Source: Haliclona indistincta (taxonomy: Eukaryota; Porifera; Demospongiae; Haplosclerida; Chalinidae). Taken from it: a stretch of DNA of 64,000 bases. The translations under genes were made by a program, and so were the position numbers. Location: positions 6,304,093 through 6,368,092 of the forward strand of contig OZ024783.1 in assembly GCA_964017065.1 (NCBI GenBank), written 5' to 3'. Of this stretch, positions 11,301 to 28,335 are shown piece by piece; position 1 is the stretch's first letter; every line of letters starts with the position of its first letter. The notes below the pieces were generated by a model. It did no database searches. It was not told where the DNA came from and was given only the letters and a program-made list of their open reading frames with translations.

Positions 11301-14300
11301 TACTGCACCACTTCATTTTGGTAATGCACCGCTTGAATTCTCAAGCTATTTTTGGGTTATTTTGTGCTCGAAATCATAGTTTAAAATGTCAAAAGCGCTA
11401 ATTTTTGGCTATTACATGTATATGTCCCTGCACCACTTGAATGTTTATTCCTGGAGAGAACACTGATGTACGTCATGTAAATATCTGCGCTAGATGTATT
11501 GCAACATGAGTTGACCTGCTTATCCTATTCACAGGAAGAAGAGGATTGTTTAAAGTGAAAAACTCGAAGATTTGGCAGTGCTTCCATCAGAAGGCGAAGG
11601 ATGGGTATCGACCAGCGAAGAATCTGTTTCAGACTATCAATGAGTTCATTCCATTGAGAGTGTCTAACTTTAGATACAAGGAATTCGGTAGTTCAGACTA
11701 TCACAAAGTGAAGGAGCTCCAGGACAGAGCTTCTAGATGGTGAGAGAAAAAATGCTCATGTGAATTACGATTGAAAGCTTCTCTGTGACACTCATTTCTG
11801 TAGCAAGACTGATAAATGCCTTTAGCATAATTTCGTCATCCTAGTCAGGTTTCATAGAGGAGTTAATTTTGTGCTGTTTTGCCTCGAAGGCCTCTCATGG
11901 CCCTTATTATTGCAAAACAATAGCTGATCAGCCATTAGCACAGTCATGGAAAATTTCTCCTAGAAAAAATTCTGTATGAAATCCTTACTCCTGCTAGTGA
12001 TGGATCGAAACGTCTTACGAAATTATTATTGTTTCTGTGCTACGGCAAAAAGCTACCACGATTCCACCTCTAATATTATGGACTTAGCAAATAATCTCTA
12101 CACTGTGCAAAATTTTATTGATTACAATAAAAATTTGTCTGATCAACTTTCATAATTTTACATGTGCAGGATGATTGACCTGTATCATATATACCGTCTT
12201 ATCCATACAGGCCTGTGTTCTCCTACTGGCTGATGTTTGCGCATGTGCTGATTCTCATTGTGACTCTCAGTGTGTATGGGATTGCTCCGATCGGATACGG
12301 ACAATTCACTGAAAGAGCATTGGTACGTGTGAATTTATTTTGTTGATCATAGTAACTATGGTAACTGCATGAGATGATCAGCTTGCTTGCATGGGCAGTA
12401 CGTGCTTATTTAAAAACATGTTCTACGTATTTGTGGAAGATTAAGCCCACATATTAATAATTTCTTTGTATATAAAATTATTTTTTTGTTTATTATTTTT
12501 TGTTGATTGTTACCATAATTTCAGAAAAGCTTTGATACCTGTTCAGGTTTCTTGTACCACAAATTTTTTTGTTCAATAAAATTATACTAACTCATGTGTG
12601 CAGGTGCAACTGAGTGATCTTTCTGTTCAAGTTGTTGAGAAGAATGTCACACCTAACGTGTTCATTGGTTCAACCCAGGTAAATTCATATACACAATGTA
12701 CATACAGAGGTTTATTTTGCCCTGGTGGGCGGAGCCACGGGCATACGGTAGTCGGTTTGTGTATCTGCTTGTGTATTTGTTTGTGTGTCTGTCTGCCGGC
12801 AGGATTTCTTGTCGCTTGCTGAAAACTAAGCGCTGAAACGTGCAACACAAGCTAAGTCAATATTTGCTTGAAAAATGAATTATAAGGATTTTAAGGCTCT
12901 GTTCGTGAGTTACCGTGTCACCTGGTTCGGTTTTGTAACGCGCGCTGAAAGTTAAGCTCTGAAACTAGCAATGCAAGTAGAACACGGTATTATCTCGCTT
13001 TCGAACATGTGAAAACTTCATATGAAGCTTAGTTTGTGAGTTATGGCGCAATTTGCTCACCGGCTCGCGATCAAGCTGTTGCTGGCGATATGGAAAGGCA
13101 AAGGCTATCCACAGTTGACTACCTAGAAGCTGATAGGTTAGAATTTCACTACAGGAATAAGTGGGATAGTAGTTGGTCCAGCTAGGTGGGGTTTGGCCGT
13201 AATATTGGTTGGGCTGCATGTGCTGTCTTTGATTGCTTATTGCACTGACTTACACTACATCATCAGCATCACTAATGATCTGCCATACTCTAAGATGGGT
13301 TGACTCCATTGCACTCATGCATGGTATGATCACAGCAATCATGTGTTGATACAGTATGATACACTTACCATCTGCTACAGAGCCTCATCCAGTCTCACCT
13401 TGTCATTGGTCCCTTCACAGCTCTGATTTTAATAGCTTGTTCGAACCATTTGTTCTGCTCAGAACAAGCATCATTATCACACACACACATGCACATATCA
13501 ATTGCACGGTTGCTGTGCTGACTATGGAATGCGTAACCATGGTTACTCGGAGTATAAACAAACTAAGTTTCCTGCACTGGTCAATGCACTATGCTGTTCT
13601 AGTTCCTGTTACATCATGAGATCGTGATCAGTGTGAACATGTGTATCATGGATGCCTCAAAATCAATAATAATATGACCGTGCATTGCTAGTACTCAGCG
13701 CAGCCTTCACACATGGTCATGATTTTAGCTGCATGCATGCTAAAATCTCCTGTCAAGAGTATAGTTCATGCAGTAAGATTATATACTCTTGCTCCTGTAT
13801 ATACATGTAGCGTATAAAGTGATTCTATGCAAAACAGCTTTCGGATCATACCAACTACACTATAATACCACCATGCAATGCCTTATGTATATAATTTTCC
13901 AACAATAGTGCATGCATACAGCACAGCAGTATACTCATGCACTGATTATTTCCTTCCTTCATGGAACCATGCAGACAGGATTCAGTGAGTAAGGTATTTC
14001 CCTAAGTATTAGTATTCCTATCTGTTCTGCTTTGAAGTGGGGTCATAGTTCATGCAGCTGACTCCAAAGCTACACACTGTTGTACACTGGTGTGTCATAG
14101 ACTATAAACATCCTCAACTTTGTACTGGTCTAGATCAAAGAGCTAGTAGTTTAGCTTTGTTACGCTAACCAAGCTAACCAAGCTAACTTCAAAGAGTGAC
14201 AGGATAATTGAGGCAAGTGTATACATGTGTAGTTGGCAGCTGGTATGTGAAATCTCTTTCAAGCAAATGACAATATCTGAGCTCAGCTCTACAAGGTCTA

Positions 14301-17300
14301 GTGTATAGTATGAGGGTTAAACTATGATGTCATTGTAGATGAAGACTCTTGTTGAGGGGCCTGGCAACCTAAATGCTGCATATTCGTTTCTCCATAAGAG
14401 CCAGGATACATGTATTGCTGCTGCATACTAGGGTCTACTAGAGGGTTTGTAATGGTACGTAGATTCTGCACGCTAGGGTCCGTTTGAAATTCTTCTCCAT
14501 ACTTAGGATTCTCTTGAGCTTCTTTGGCCTTCTCTGGTCTGCTGGTTTCCTGTCTCCAACAACAGAGGCGTCGTCGCAGGAATCTCTGCCAAGCTGTCAG
14601 CGTCTTCTTGGACCATATCCACATACCAGTTAGTATACCGATAATTAGAAACATGAAAATTCGAACAATGAAGACGATGGGGTTCGCTTTGATACAGTCA
14701 GAGCAAGGTTCGTCAACTGGTTGCCAGAGAGGGCGGGATTGTAACTCGTATATGAAGCAACCAATCAGAACAGCTGCTGGTAAGATGTACACCCCGGCAA
14801 ATATCCCGATTCGGAGTATCAACTTCTCAAGCACAACAGTCTTTTGATCCTTTCCCTTGTGTCTCAAGAATGACCTCACTCGGCACACACTGACCAATCC
14901 GATTACTAGGAACACCAGTCCAGTGACTATGAATGCTATTAGTGGAAGAATCACGCCTATCAATAGACCGTAGAAAGATCTCTCGTTTGAGTCTCTCACG
15001 ACAAAACAGACTCCAGTCAATTCATCTGCGAGAATAACTTGTCCTGCGGTCAGGGCTACAGTCATACCAAGTGGAACGATCCATGATATGATGTGGAATA
15101 GAGGAGAGAGGCGCCCAATACCCTCACTGCTCCACTTGAGGCCTGCTGCAAGGAACCATTCGACTGTTAATACCAGCCACCACAAGAAAGCAGCCATCAT
15201 GGTGTAGTAAAGGAGAGCAAATATCAGAATACATGGAACGTGTTTCCTACCCCACGTCACTGCTGAGGTAAAGTATTCATTATCCGGGCAAGTCACGATT
15301 GAGTTTCCGAGGACAAGCGCTAGGAGATAGGTAGCAGAGTGCAGGTTGAAACAGACAGCCAGGAAGATAATTGGGCACCATGGATACTCAAATCTCTTGG
15401 TACTGATACAGAAGGTGAATATAGTCACGAGAGTTGAGCAGAAGCAGAGAATGGACCAGGTTATTGTCCAACCGAGAGCAAATTGCTTAGCATCATCAGT
15501 AAAGAAAGATATGTTGCTCGGTGGACAGATTTGGTTGGAAGCAGTTGAATCAGGTCGAGGAGTGGGAGTAGCAGTAGCAGTTGAGTCAGGAGTGGGTGTA
15601 GCAGTAGCAGTTGAGTCAGGAGTAGATGTAGCAGTTGAGTCAGGAGTATATGTAGCAGTAGCAGTTGAGTCAGGAGTAGATGTAGCAGTTGAGTCAGGAG
15701 TAGATGTAGCAGTAGCAGTTAAAGTGAAGGAGATACTTGGCGTGGGAGAGGGAACTATATCAGTGATGCAATCACTCGTTGGGTACCTATATACAAAGAA
15801 TTAGGATGTGAAAATGAGACAATACACCAACAAAGCATTTAGGTCATCGGCCATTCCCAGCAAGGTCAAAGTATGCATGCGTGGGCGTACTGGCTACTAG
15901 ACTACCAGTACAAGGTGATTACGTAATCGCTAGAATTAATACACGAAATTACAATGTATATGGGGCTTATGGAGAAATAGCGGTATTTTCTACGTCTTTC
16001 TAACACTCTCTGTATACTTGGTAACCGCGTGGCCTTGCTGTTTGGATTCCTCTATCTGCGCTCTGTGGAAGGCGAAAGACTGCGCGTGCATTGGCAACGG
16101 CGTTCTGTAGGAGCAGGCGCGCAAACAGGCCGAAGTTCCGCTACTGTGGCAAGCTGTGATTCCAGTCAGGATGCAGTTGCACTCAGTTCATCTGGAGGAC
16201 GGGATATCGAGGGAACCATGCGCTCCAGTCTAGTCCGGAAGCCAATTCACAATTTTCAATTATCGGCTAGCAAGTTCAGTGCATACCAGAGCACTCAGCA
16301 CTCACCTGTCGCAATGGAACTCCGGCAGGAGCTGTATGTTGGTGCAGCTAGCCGCCAGACGCTCACAGAACGAGCGGCAGGGTGCTTTCGGCTCGTCACA
16401 GCGAGGAAAGAAAGCGGCGCAACCAAACATGTGGAAAGTGAGGCGGTCATTGCTGTTTTGAGCGGTGGCTGTGACGCAGGAGAGTCCAAGAAAATTCAAG
16501 AATCCAGATGTAGCTTGACCGACAGTGTTGTGTGGAGTGTCGAGTGGCGAGTTGAAAGTGGTGGAGTTGTAGTTGCACTCAGCGTCGAATACAAACGTCT
16601 CGCATTGTTGCCCGATCGCGACTAGAGGGAGACAGCAGAGAGCGAGTAGTACTGCTAACATGGCGGTAGTAGATGGTAGTAGCGACTAGCGACTAGCAAG
16701 GGAGCGAGAAATTATTAGTGATTCCTGCACCACACGCACAGTGTAAGGGAGGGCGGGTAATTTCGGACACCCGGGTGTCCGAGGGCGGGGTAATTTCGCT
16801 GCAGGAGGGCTGGACTTTGCAGAGACCTTGCACCACGAAGCGAAAAGAGGAATTAGTTGCTGACCAATCAAATTCACTGCTACTCAAGTGTATTAAACAT
16901 CCACACATTAAAAACTACGTCCGCTTTTCACACCGGAGATGTGGCTCGTGACGTAGCCCGTGCCCAGCGCGACGCGTGCGCACGGGATCTACGCGGTATA
17001 GAAACCCTCGCGTCGCCATAGAACCCTGGCGCTCGGGTTCTATATGGCTTCCTCTCGGGTTTTTATACCGCGTAGATCCCTAGACCTCAGTATCTAACCT
17101 ATACATAGTACATGTACGGCGAATCGCTTGTTCTCTGTTGATGCAAAAATTTGTCTTGTGTATCGACAAAATCGTTTTTTCTTCGCTAGCCTTGTATTGT
17201 CAAGTTATTGAGTTCTTTTAATAGCCTCGTCGAGCATCAATACAAGAGAAGCAGCACTAACATGAGTTGCAGACTCGACTTATAATATATATACGACGCA

Positions 17301-20300
17301 AGATTCTGTTTGATCAGTGACTGCGATGTCCAGCTAGGTGTCCGAAATTGCCTTGTGTACCAAAATGCAAATATTTTCTGGTTGCATGTTAAACATGCGT
17401 ATTTTCATCCTGCCAGTTGTCATTGAATGGCTGTTGCAAGACAGTACGGGACAATATTCACTAATGAAGATATTACTGCTACATGTATGTCTTTCGAAGA
17501 AAAAAGCAAATGGCTTAAACCTTGTCACTGCTGCTCTGTACTTTCACTATCGACTGAATTGCTTCTTCCAGATGTTCATCAAGAACAAAGCTCATCCTAT
17601 TGGAGAACTGGTGGACTATGCTATTCGAGGAATAGATTTATGAGTAATAATAATCTCATGATTCACGAAATTGTTAAGTCATTGTTGTGCATCTTTAATA
17701 GAACACACTGGCGTTTACACAACTTAATTTTAAGCTCAGAGTCAAGCTGGATGACTCTCAGATCTCTAGCTTCAGTTGATCAAGCTGGATCAAGCTACTG
17801 CTCAAACATACTAATTAAACACAGCTCACAGGGTATGTGTTCTAAGAACTCGAGTTCATTCTGTCAGTCTGTCGCAACGATTTATCGTAGCTCGCTGAAA
17901 ACTAATCGCTGAAACAAGCAACACGAGTAGAAATCAATACTTGCTCGGATTTGAATTTTAAAAAGTTTGGGACAAGAAATGAATGATTTTAAAGCTTAGT
18001 GCATAAGTTACCGCGTGAATTGCACACCTGGATGGCTGTTGGTGGTGATGTAGACTTTTCTGAAGACAAAGTTGTCTACAGCTGGCTGCCTTGCAGCCAG
18101 TGAGTTTGTGAACAGCATGGCTGACTTATACATGAAGCTTCGTTCTCGAGTTATGGCGTAATTTGCTTACCTCGCGATTGATGGCCCATAGATAAATATA
18201 CAGTACAAGTGGATATGCAACGAGCCCGTATACTGCAATCCGGGGAGGGACAATCACTTCATTGGGTAACACGGACTTTTCCAAACATTTACAAGAAATG
18301 AATGGCTGCAGCAGAAGTAGTGTGTGCTCATGACAAAATATTGAGCTCCTTGATATTTTGTGCATACAAACGTATTTTGATGCAGTAGAGCAAGGATGTT
18401 GGTATTCACTGACATTGGTTATGATGGCTGTTGCTGGCGATCTAGAGTTCTCCTTAGCACAAAACTATCCACAGTTAACTGCCTAGAAGCTGATAGGTTA
18501 GAATTTCACTACAGGATAGCAGCGCATGTCTAAATAAATTGTGTAAGCAAGCTATGGATGCTATCTCGATCGCTCGTGTGCTGTACCCTGCACTCGAACT
18601 GAACACTATAGGCACGCCCAGTTGAATTAGTGGTCAGCACTGACGTACATGTAAGGACTGTTGCTAGCATAGATTCAAATTGTCGTCAACTTTCTGTCAC
18701 TTATTGTATTTCTTTCGTCTCCAGGAAGCTCTGGTGTTGCTGGGTGCTAACTATGCTCCCTGCATGAGGCGAGACAAGCTGCTGTTTGAAGCACTGGAGA
18801 TTGATATGAATCGCGAGGCGTCCGAGTCAGGTTGCTGTGTACGTAACGATCGCTCCGGCTGTGTGCAAGTACCATCACGACAACGCTGCCCTGAAGCTGT
18901 GAGTGAAGGATACATACATGTACATAATACATGTAAAGCTGTTGATAATCACTTGTCTAGCTGAGCAGTACCAAGAGGTTATGACAGTACAATTATTATG
19001 CTAGCTAGGGACCAAACAGTACAGTGGAACCTGTCTATAGTGGGCTTATAACAGCCAGCTAGCTAGGGACCAAACAGTACAGTGGAACCTGTCTATAGTG
19101 ATCACTGCCTGCTTATAACCGCCAGCTAGCTAGGGACCAAACAGTACAGTGGAACCTGTCTATAGTGATCACTGTCTGCTTATAACAGCCAGCTAGCTAG
19201 GGACCAAACAGTACAGTGGAACCTATCTATAGTGATCACTGTCTGCTTAGCGTTACCGGTTCATTATACACACCATTACAAGTATGTTTTGCATTTTATA
19301 TCACTTTGTTTTTTTAGGTGAAGATAGCACGATTTGTTTTCAATGATACTGACATTGCTAATCGTAGCATGGGTCAGGAGTACTCTAACAGAGCCGTGTG
19401 TGGTACATCTCCAACGTACGTGACCCAGTACTAGTGTGAGACTGACTGTATGTACTGTTTCTATGCTTATCCAGTACATGTGTCAACCCAAGTCCCAATC
19501 AAGATCCAAGATGGCGTCTACCTAACATTACCCAATGGCCTGTAAGTGCTGTCTGAGTATAGGTAGGTAGGGGGCAGTTTAGCCTCGTCCCCAGGCCCCG
19601 CCTCCCAAAGCTGAGGAGAGGGCCTGGTACACATTGTATGCGCATGCGTTAATTATGTCCAAATAAGGCATGATTTTCACTGAATCTGTTGAATTTGCCG
19701 AATCATGCCTTTCAATTGATCATGCCATGTTTGGACATAATTAACGCATGCGCATACAATGTGTACCAGGCTCTAGCTCTATATCGAAAGCCTGGGGACG
19801 AGGCTAGGGGGCAGTTAGGAAAATAGTGATAATAATTCCCAAAAATTTAAAATAAAGAAAGTAATTATTTTTAAAGAACACTTGATAAATTGTAATTCTT
19901 TTGTGTCTAAACTAATGTTATAATTGACAAGAGAAAATGTATCAATGACACTTATTCGTTTCGTTTCACTTATTTTTTTTTTTCTACAAGTGGTTTACAC
20001 TGTACACACTGTACACTGCTTTTGTATGCAAATATTTGTGCTCAAAATCACTTGTTCTTGCTCAAAACCTGTTGGTAATGTAGACCTCATTCTTTTTGAT
20101 TCGTGTCTTGTTGTAAAACTAGAAGTTATTGAGATGAAGCGGCAGTGATAATTTGCTGTTTTTTTATTTTTTGTTTTTATTATGCAGATATGTCTTCAGA
20201 GTGAGGCGTCAGGTAACGATCCAGACCATCTCACATGTAACCTGACTGGCCGGCCGTGCTGTGTTGGGATCCAGGCCCTCTGCCTGATCACTACACTAGA

Positions 20301-22643
20301 ACACTGCACCTTCCTGGGTGGACGATTCCACCAGACAGCGTTCCTCTGCTCTCAGGTCAGCAGCACAGCAGTGGTATACAGTGGAACCTCTCTAATCCGG
20401 ACATCATTTGAACTACAAATTTTGTCCTGATTAACGGGGTGTCCTCTTTTTAAGGGTTAAAATATACACCTGTCATCGGTTGGTGCCCACATTTGGTGTC
20501 CTTTAAAATGGGGTGTCCGCAATTTAGAGGCTCAGATTAGCTGGTTCCCTCTGTAATCGTAATGAACACATCATGCTTAAAATTAATAGATCTACCAGCT
20601 GCCAGTTTGTTGCCAGACTGTACCCTGGGAAAGGAGAGTTTCCATCCCTACTCCCTAGTGATTTCAGTGTCCACAAGCATCACTTACATGTAGATGACTT
20701 AAAATTTCAAAAAAGTTCAGCCCTTGCCCTCAGACTTCCTAAAAAGCTGATCATGGCGGGAGCCAGTTTTGATTGTTTTGATTTGGTCCCAGAAGTTTCT
20801 CATCTGCACATTGTACTGTGTATTGAGATTCATGAATTGTATATGCAAATGACTTGCGGTTCGAAAAATGAGCTCAATCGCAGCCTATTGGTTCTAATTT
20901 GTTCTCGTTTTGTTGCAGGTCGACTGTTTAGATGATATTTGCGGTTTGATTCCTTTCAGCACCAGTGGAATGCCAGATCAAGTGTATCGTCTCTGGATTT
21001 CTCTCTTTCTTCATGGAGGGTAATAATATTGTCTCGTACATGCAATGTCCAATATTCATGTACTTACATGTGAAACAGATTTCCATAATAATAGTGCTTA
21101 TACCGTATTTCTTCTAAAAATTTGGCGCAAAAAAATTTAGCGCAAAATAAATAATTTCAGATTTGCTTGCCCAATATTTGGAAGTAATTTTGACGGAAGT
21201 TCCAGAAATGCTGAATAATTGGAGGTGTGGCTACGAGCACGTGTTTTGAACGAGAATCTGTCTACAGCTCTTTTCCATGAAGTACAGGACTTTTCACGTC
21301 AGGCTGTTGGCTTATTTAGACAAAGAACCAAAGTGCTTGCCGAAATTTGGAGGTTTAGTACGCATTTCAGCGACAATGAGCCGAAAAATAGGAGGTGCCG
21401 AATCTTTAGAAGAAATACGGTAGATGGAATTTTTCCATGTGATAAGGGTCTGGGGTCAGGAAATGTGAGAGTGATTTTGAGCTTCAAGGCTCTTTTGAAC
21501 TCCAAAGCAGCACAAAATTAACTTTTGCTAGGGAGAATTCCTCTATCCCAGGGTACTATATGCCTGCCTTCTACCTTGATTTATTTTTTTCTCTTCTCTA
21601 GCATTCTCCATATTCTAGTAATTCTTGTCATGACCTTTTACATCCTCCGTGATCTGGAGAAGTATCTCGGCTGGCTGGCAACTGTAATACTGTTTCTTGG
21701 AACCGGAATCGGCGGCAACATTGCCAGCGTTCTCTTTGTACCTTACAACCCTCAGGTACAGTACACTATATTAGAGATCAAATTTTCAAAAAATTTTGAA
21801 CAAAATTATACTGTCTAAAAAATTTATTGTGTATTATACATTGTATCGTAATCATGGAGACAAGTTTTTCAAAAACTCAAAAACTTCAAAAAACTTTCAT
21901 CACCACTTCCTGTTGTGATAAAAAAATTTACTGTCTAAAAATATTTTAGTATGCCTTGGACCTACATGTAGCTGACGTCACAACATGCTTTAAGCTGTTC
22001 TATCAAAATTTCGAATGTTTTTCGTGCTAGTTACATGACTGCATACAATGCATGTTGACACAAGGAAGTAGTTATGGCAGTGCCCGCGTTTGTTATTATC
22101 TCAACTTACTGTATCTCTCTCCTCTTTCTCCTTCAGGTCGGCCCATCTGCTGGGATATTTGGAGCCATCGCCTTCTTCCTCGTATACATCATCTATCACT
22201 GGAACTATTTCAAGTTTCCGATATTCGAAATCCTCAAGTATCTCTTCCTAGTCATCGCTCCTCTCTTCTTCATCGGACTATTCCCGTACATAGACAACTA
22301 TGCCCGAGTGTTTGGGTTCATATTCGGCATTTTCTTTAGTTTCATTTTTGTTCACTACATTCCTCCGAACGACGTCCTGACCGAGTTCCGCAAATACGAA
22401 TTCAGAGCCAAGAACGGCCCTCACAAGCGCTATCGAGGAATCAACTGGTCGCAATACGTGAAGGTAGCCATGATTCTGACAGGACTGGGTGCGATCGTGG
22501 GTCTCTATCTGTTCTGCTTTATCTGGTTCTACGGGGTTCAGACTACTTGGACCGGATTCACTTACTTCAACTGTATTCCGTTCACAGATACTCTCTGCCT
22601 TGACTACAGACAGCAAGTCCGGTCTAGAGACACATTTCAGTAG
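6895..22643 (+). CDS. iRhom, inactive rhomboid-family protein (897 aa)
   Basis: Sixteen exons join with consistent phase: 6895-7028, 7437-7618, 8922-9292, 9771-9911, 10028-10081, 10560-10710, 11535-11739, 12211-12322, 12604-12678, 18725-18898, 19318-19415, 19475-19541, 20188-20355, 20919-21019, 21602-21755 and 22137-22643. The 897 residues match the usual iRhom size (about 855). Diagnostic stretches are TM1 with [35 protein letters not shown], the TM2 start [12 protein letters not shown] and the C-terminal CIPFTDTLC. iRhoms escort ADAM17 and EGF-family proteins through the ER/Golgi without proteolysis. The active-site region reads VGPSAGIFG (730-738): the iRhom proline is present, but serine 733 aligns with the rhomboid nucleophile. 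The TM6 histidine is replaced by Arg 786 (DNYARVFGF). The N terminus carries an extra hydrophobic stretch near residues 29-58. Frizzled is nested in intron 9. Confidence 0.93.
8053..8370. repeat. (CA)n tracts in iRhom intron 2
   Basis: Several CA/CACACG tracts at about 8053-8140, 8245-8268 and 8305-8369 are separated by short copies of a unit containing GATGATAAACAGGGCACACA. This is an ordinary microsatellite cluster inside the intron between iRhom exons 2 and 3. Confidence 0.9.
10118..10530. repeat. (GAGT)n repeat in iRhom intron 5
   Basis: About 400 bp of GAGT tetranucleotide with GGTG, GCGA and GCAA variants, ending shortly before the acceptor of iRhom exon 6 (10560). Same motif as the tract at 4.7 kb. 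The 185-codon minus frame over it is repeat artefact. Confidence 0.95.
12705..13165 (+). repeat. Dispersed repeat, copy A, left of Frizzled
   Basis: The stretch begins near a GGTGGGCGGAGCCACGGGCA block and includes CGCTGAAACGTGCAACACAAG and AGCTGATAGGTTAGAATTTC. A second copy in the same orientation lies at 17.9-18.5 kb, and the GGCGGAGCCAC block recurs at 48756. It looks like an interspersed element of unknown class without coding capacity. The two copies bracket the nested Frizzled gene. Confidence 0.7.
14322..16661 (-). CDS. Frizzled-family Wnt receptor (606 aa), nested gene
   Basis: Two exons, 16661-16306 and 15786-14322, join in phase to 606 residues. Residues 1-17 are a signal peptide. 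The cysteine-rich Wnt-binding domain follows with ten cysteines, ending FHCDRYPTSDC across the intron. A Thr/Ser/Pro linker built from [14 protein letters not shown] repeats (about residues 140-205) leads to seven membrane segments. The conserved KTLTAW motif (513-518), the KTxxxW Dishevelled-binding signature, follows TM7. The tail ends TMTS, so no obvious canonical PDZ ligand is present. The whole gene lies on the opposite strand inside iRhom intron 9 (12679-18724). Confidence 0.95.
16984..17080. repeat. Foldback upstream of Frizzled
   Basis: GGGATCTACGCGGTATAGAA at the left end is matched by its reverse complement ending at 17080, with an inner imperfect pair AGAACCC/GGGTTCT. It lies about 320 bp upstream of the Frizzled start codon, inside iRhom intron 9. 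No target-site duplication was recognised. Confidence 0.7.
17885..18515 (+). repeat. Dispersed repeat, copy B, right of Frizzled
   Basis: Shares CGCTGAAACAAGCAACACGAG, GAAGCTTCGTTCTCGAGTTA-type blocks and the closing AGCTGATAGGTTAGAATTTC with copy A at 12705-13165, in the same orientation. The match is interrupted, so one copy carries insertions or deletions. Confidence 0.65.
19000..19250 (+). repeat. About 65-bp tandem repeat, four units
   Basis: Four units begin GCTAGCTAGGGACCAAACAG and continue ACAGTGGAACCTGTCTATAG with GATCACTG. The ACAGTGGAACCT core is the Tigger-like terminal sequence seen at 862 and 20377, so the array seems to have grown from one end of such an element. It lies in iRhom intron 10. 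Confidence 0.85.
19580..19806. mobile_element. Mutator-like MITE, 10-bp target duplication
   Basis: The terminal inverted repeat TAGCCTCGTCCCCAGGC is matched at the right end by GCCTGGGGACGAGGCTA. A second inverted pair inside (GGTACACATTGTATGCGCAT) makes the whole element a foldback. GGGGGCAGTT is directly repeated at 19570-19579 and 19807-19816. A 10-bp duplication with long inverted repeats fits the Mutator superfamily. It lies in iRhom intron 12. Related ends occur at 10950, 41795 and 58454. Confidence 0.88.
20377..20555. mobile_element. Pogo/Tigger-like MITE
   Basis: Starts TACAGTGGAACCTCTCTAAT with CCGGACATC. Ends with GGGGTGTCCGC and GGTTCCCTCTGTA, a degenerate inverted repeat flanked by TA. 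Non-autonomous. It begins only about 20 bp after the donor of iRhom exon 13. Confidence 0.65.
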
Positions 22644-23108
22644 TTTAACAGATTTTTTCATTTTTGCTGAAGCATTTTATCTCTATTATATGATCCATAC
22701 ATGTATGAAACTATATTATTTTAATATAAACTGAGTACTTTATGCTATGGTTATATAAAATTATCCATGTTTAATATCTGTCATACTTGATGCAGTACAC
22801 TACAGCCTACTGTTTTTATGCGGTGAAATCAGAAAGATACAATCTATATCCTAGCTAGCTGTAGTGTAGGTATGTAGCCATTGGACTCGTTCATTGCTGC
22901 ATGCAAGCTAATGCAGTGAGTCTGTAGCGCGCGCAGCTAGCTAGCTTATAAGCTTAGCTAACCTGCTTTGACGCATGCGTACATGATGGGTAAAATTTTG
23001 GATATCCGTAGATCTCCGGATATTTATGTGCACTCAAAAGCTTGTCCTTTGTTTGTGATCGTTGCTTTCGAGTTCGGACGCAAAACTTTCTAGCTGCTCA
23101 AACGCGTA

Positions 23109-27896
<4,788 letters not shown>

Positions 27897-28013
27897 ACTA
27901 ATAATACTATACTACAATAACTGGTTATTCTTGCATGCATCGTGATAAATAATTGCTGCTGTACTTTGTTGAGCTGTTTTGTTAATTATCACCACACAAT
28001 GTTTGCTCAATTC

Positions 28014-28019
28014 AATAAA
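28014..28019 (+). other. Perilipin polyadenylation signal
   Basis: AATAAA lies 118 bp after the perilipin stop codon and is the first canonical signal downstream. The next gene, on the opposite strand, ends at 28336, so the two genes are convergent. Confidence 0.6.
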
Positions 28020-28335
28020 CACATACTTTGTGAACAACTAAACACGGCAATTACCACTAAGGAAACTTTAACATTGGGGGCATCACTAGACTCGTTTGTG
28101 ATAGCATTAACTAATACAGTACATCTGCGATCTCAAGCCGACTGCTTAAAGCTATCAATTGCAACGCGGCTTCCATTTTGCGGAATTATATAGCTCTCAT
28201 CTGCCTATTTTGTGACGCTCTCTTTACACCTCATCAATGTATTATTTACAAAAAACATCTAATAATAGTACATCTATTGGTGCTATAAGTATACTAATGA
28301 ACATGCAGCATTGCTATTCTCTCCTGATAACAGTC

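Noticed and set aside
15346..15804. 152-codon plus-strand frame rich in VAVESGV repeats
   Set aside because: Antisense shadow of the Frizzled linker minisatellite; no independent support.
16029..16625. 198-codon plus-strand frame
   Set aside because: Antisense to the Frizzled CRD exon and intron; no family resemblance.
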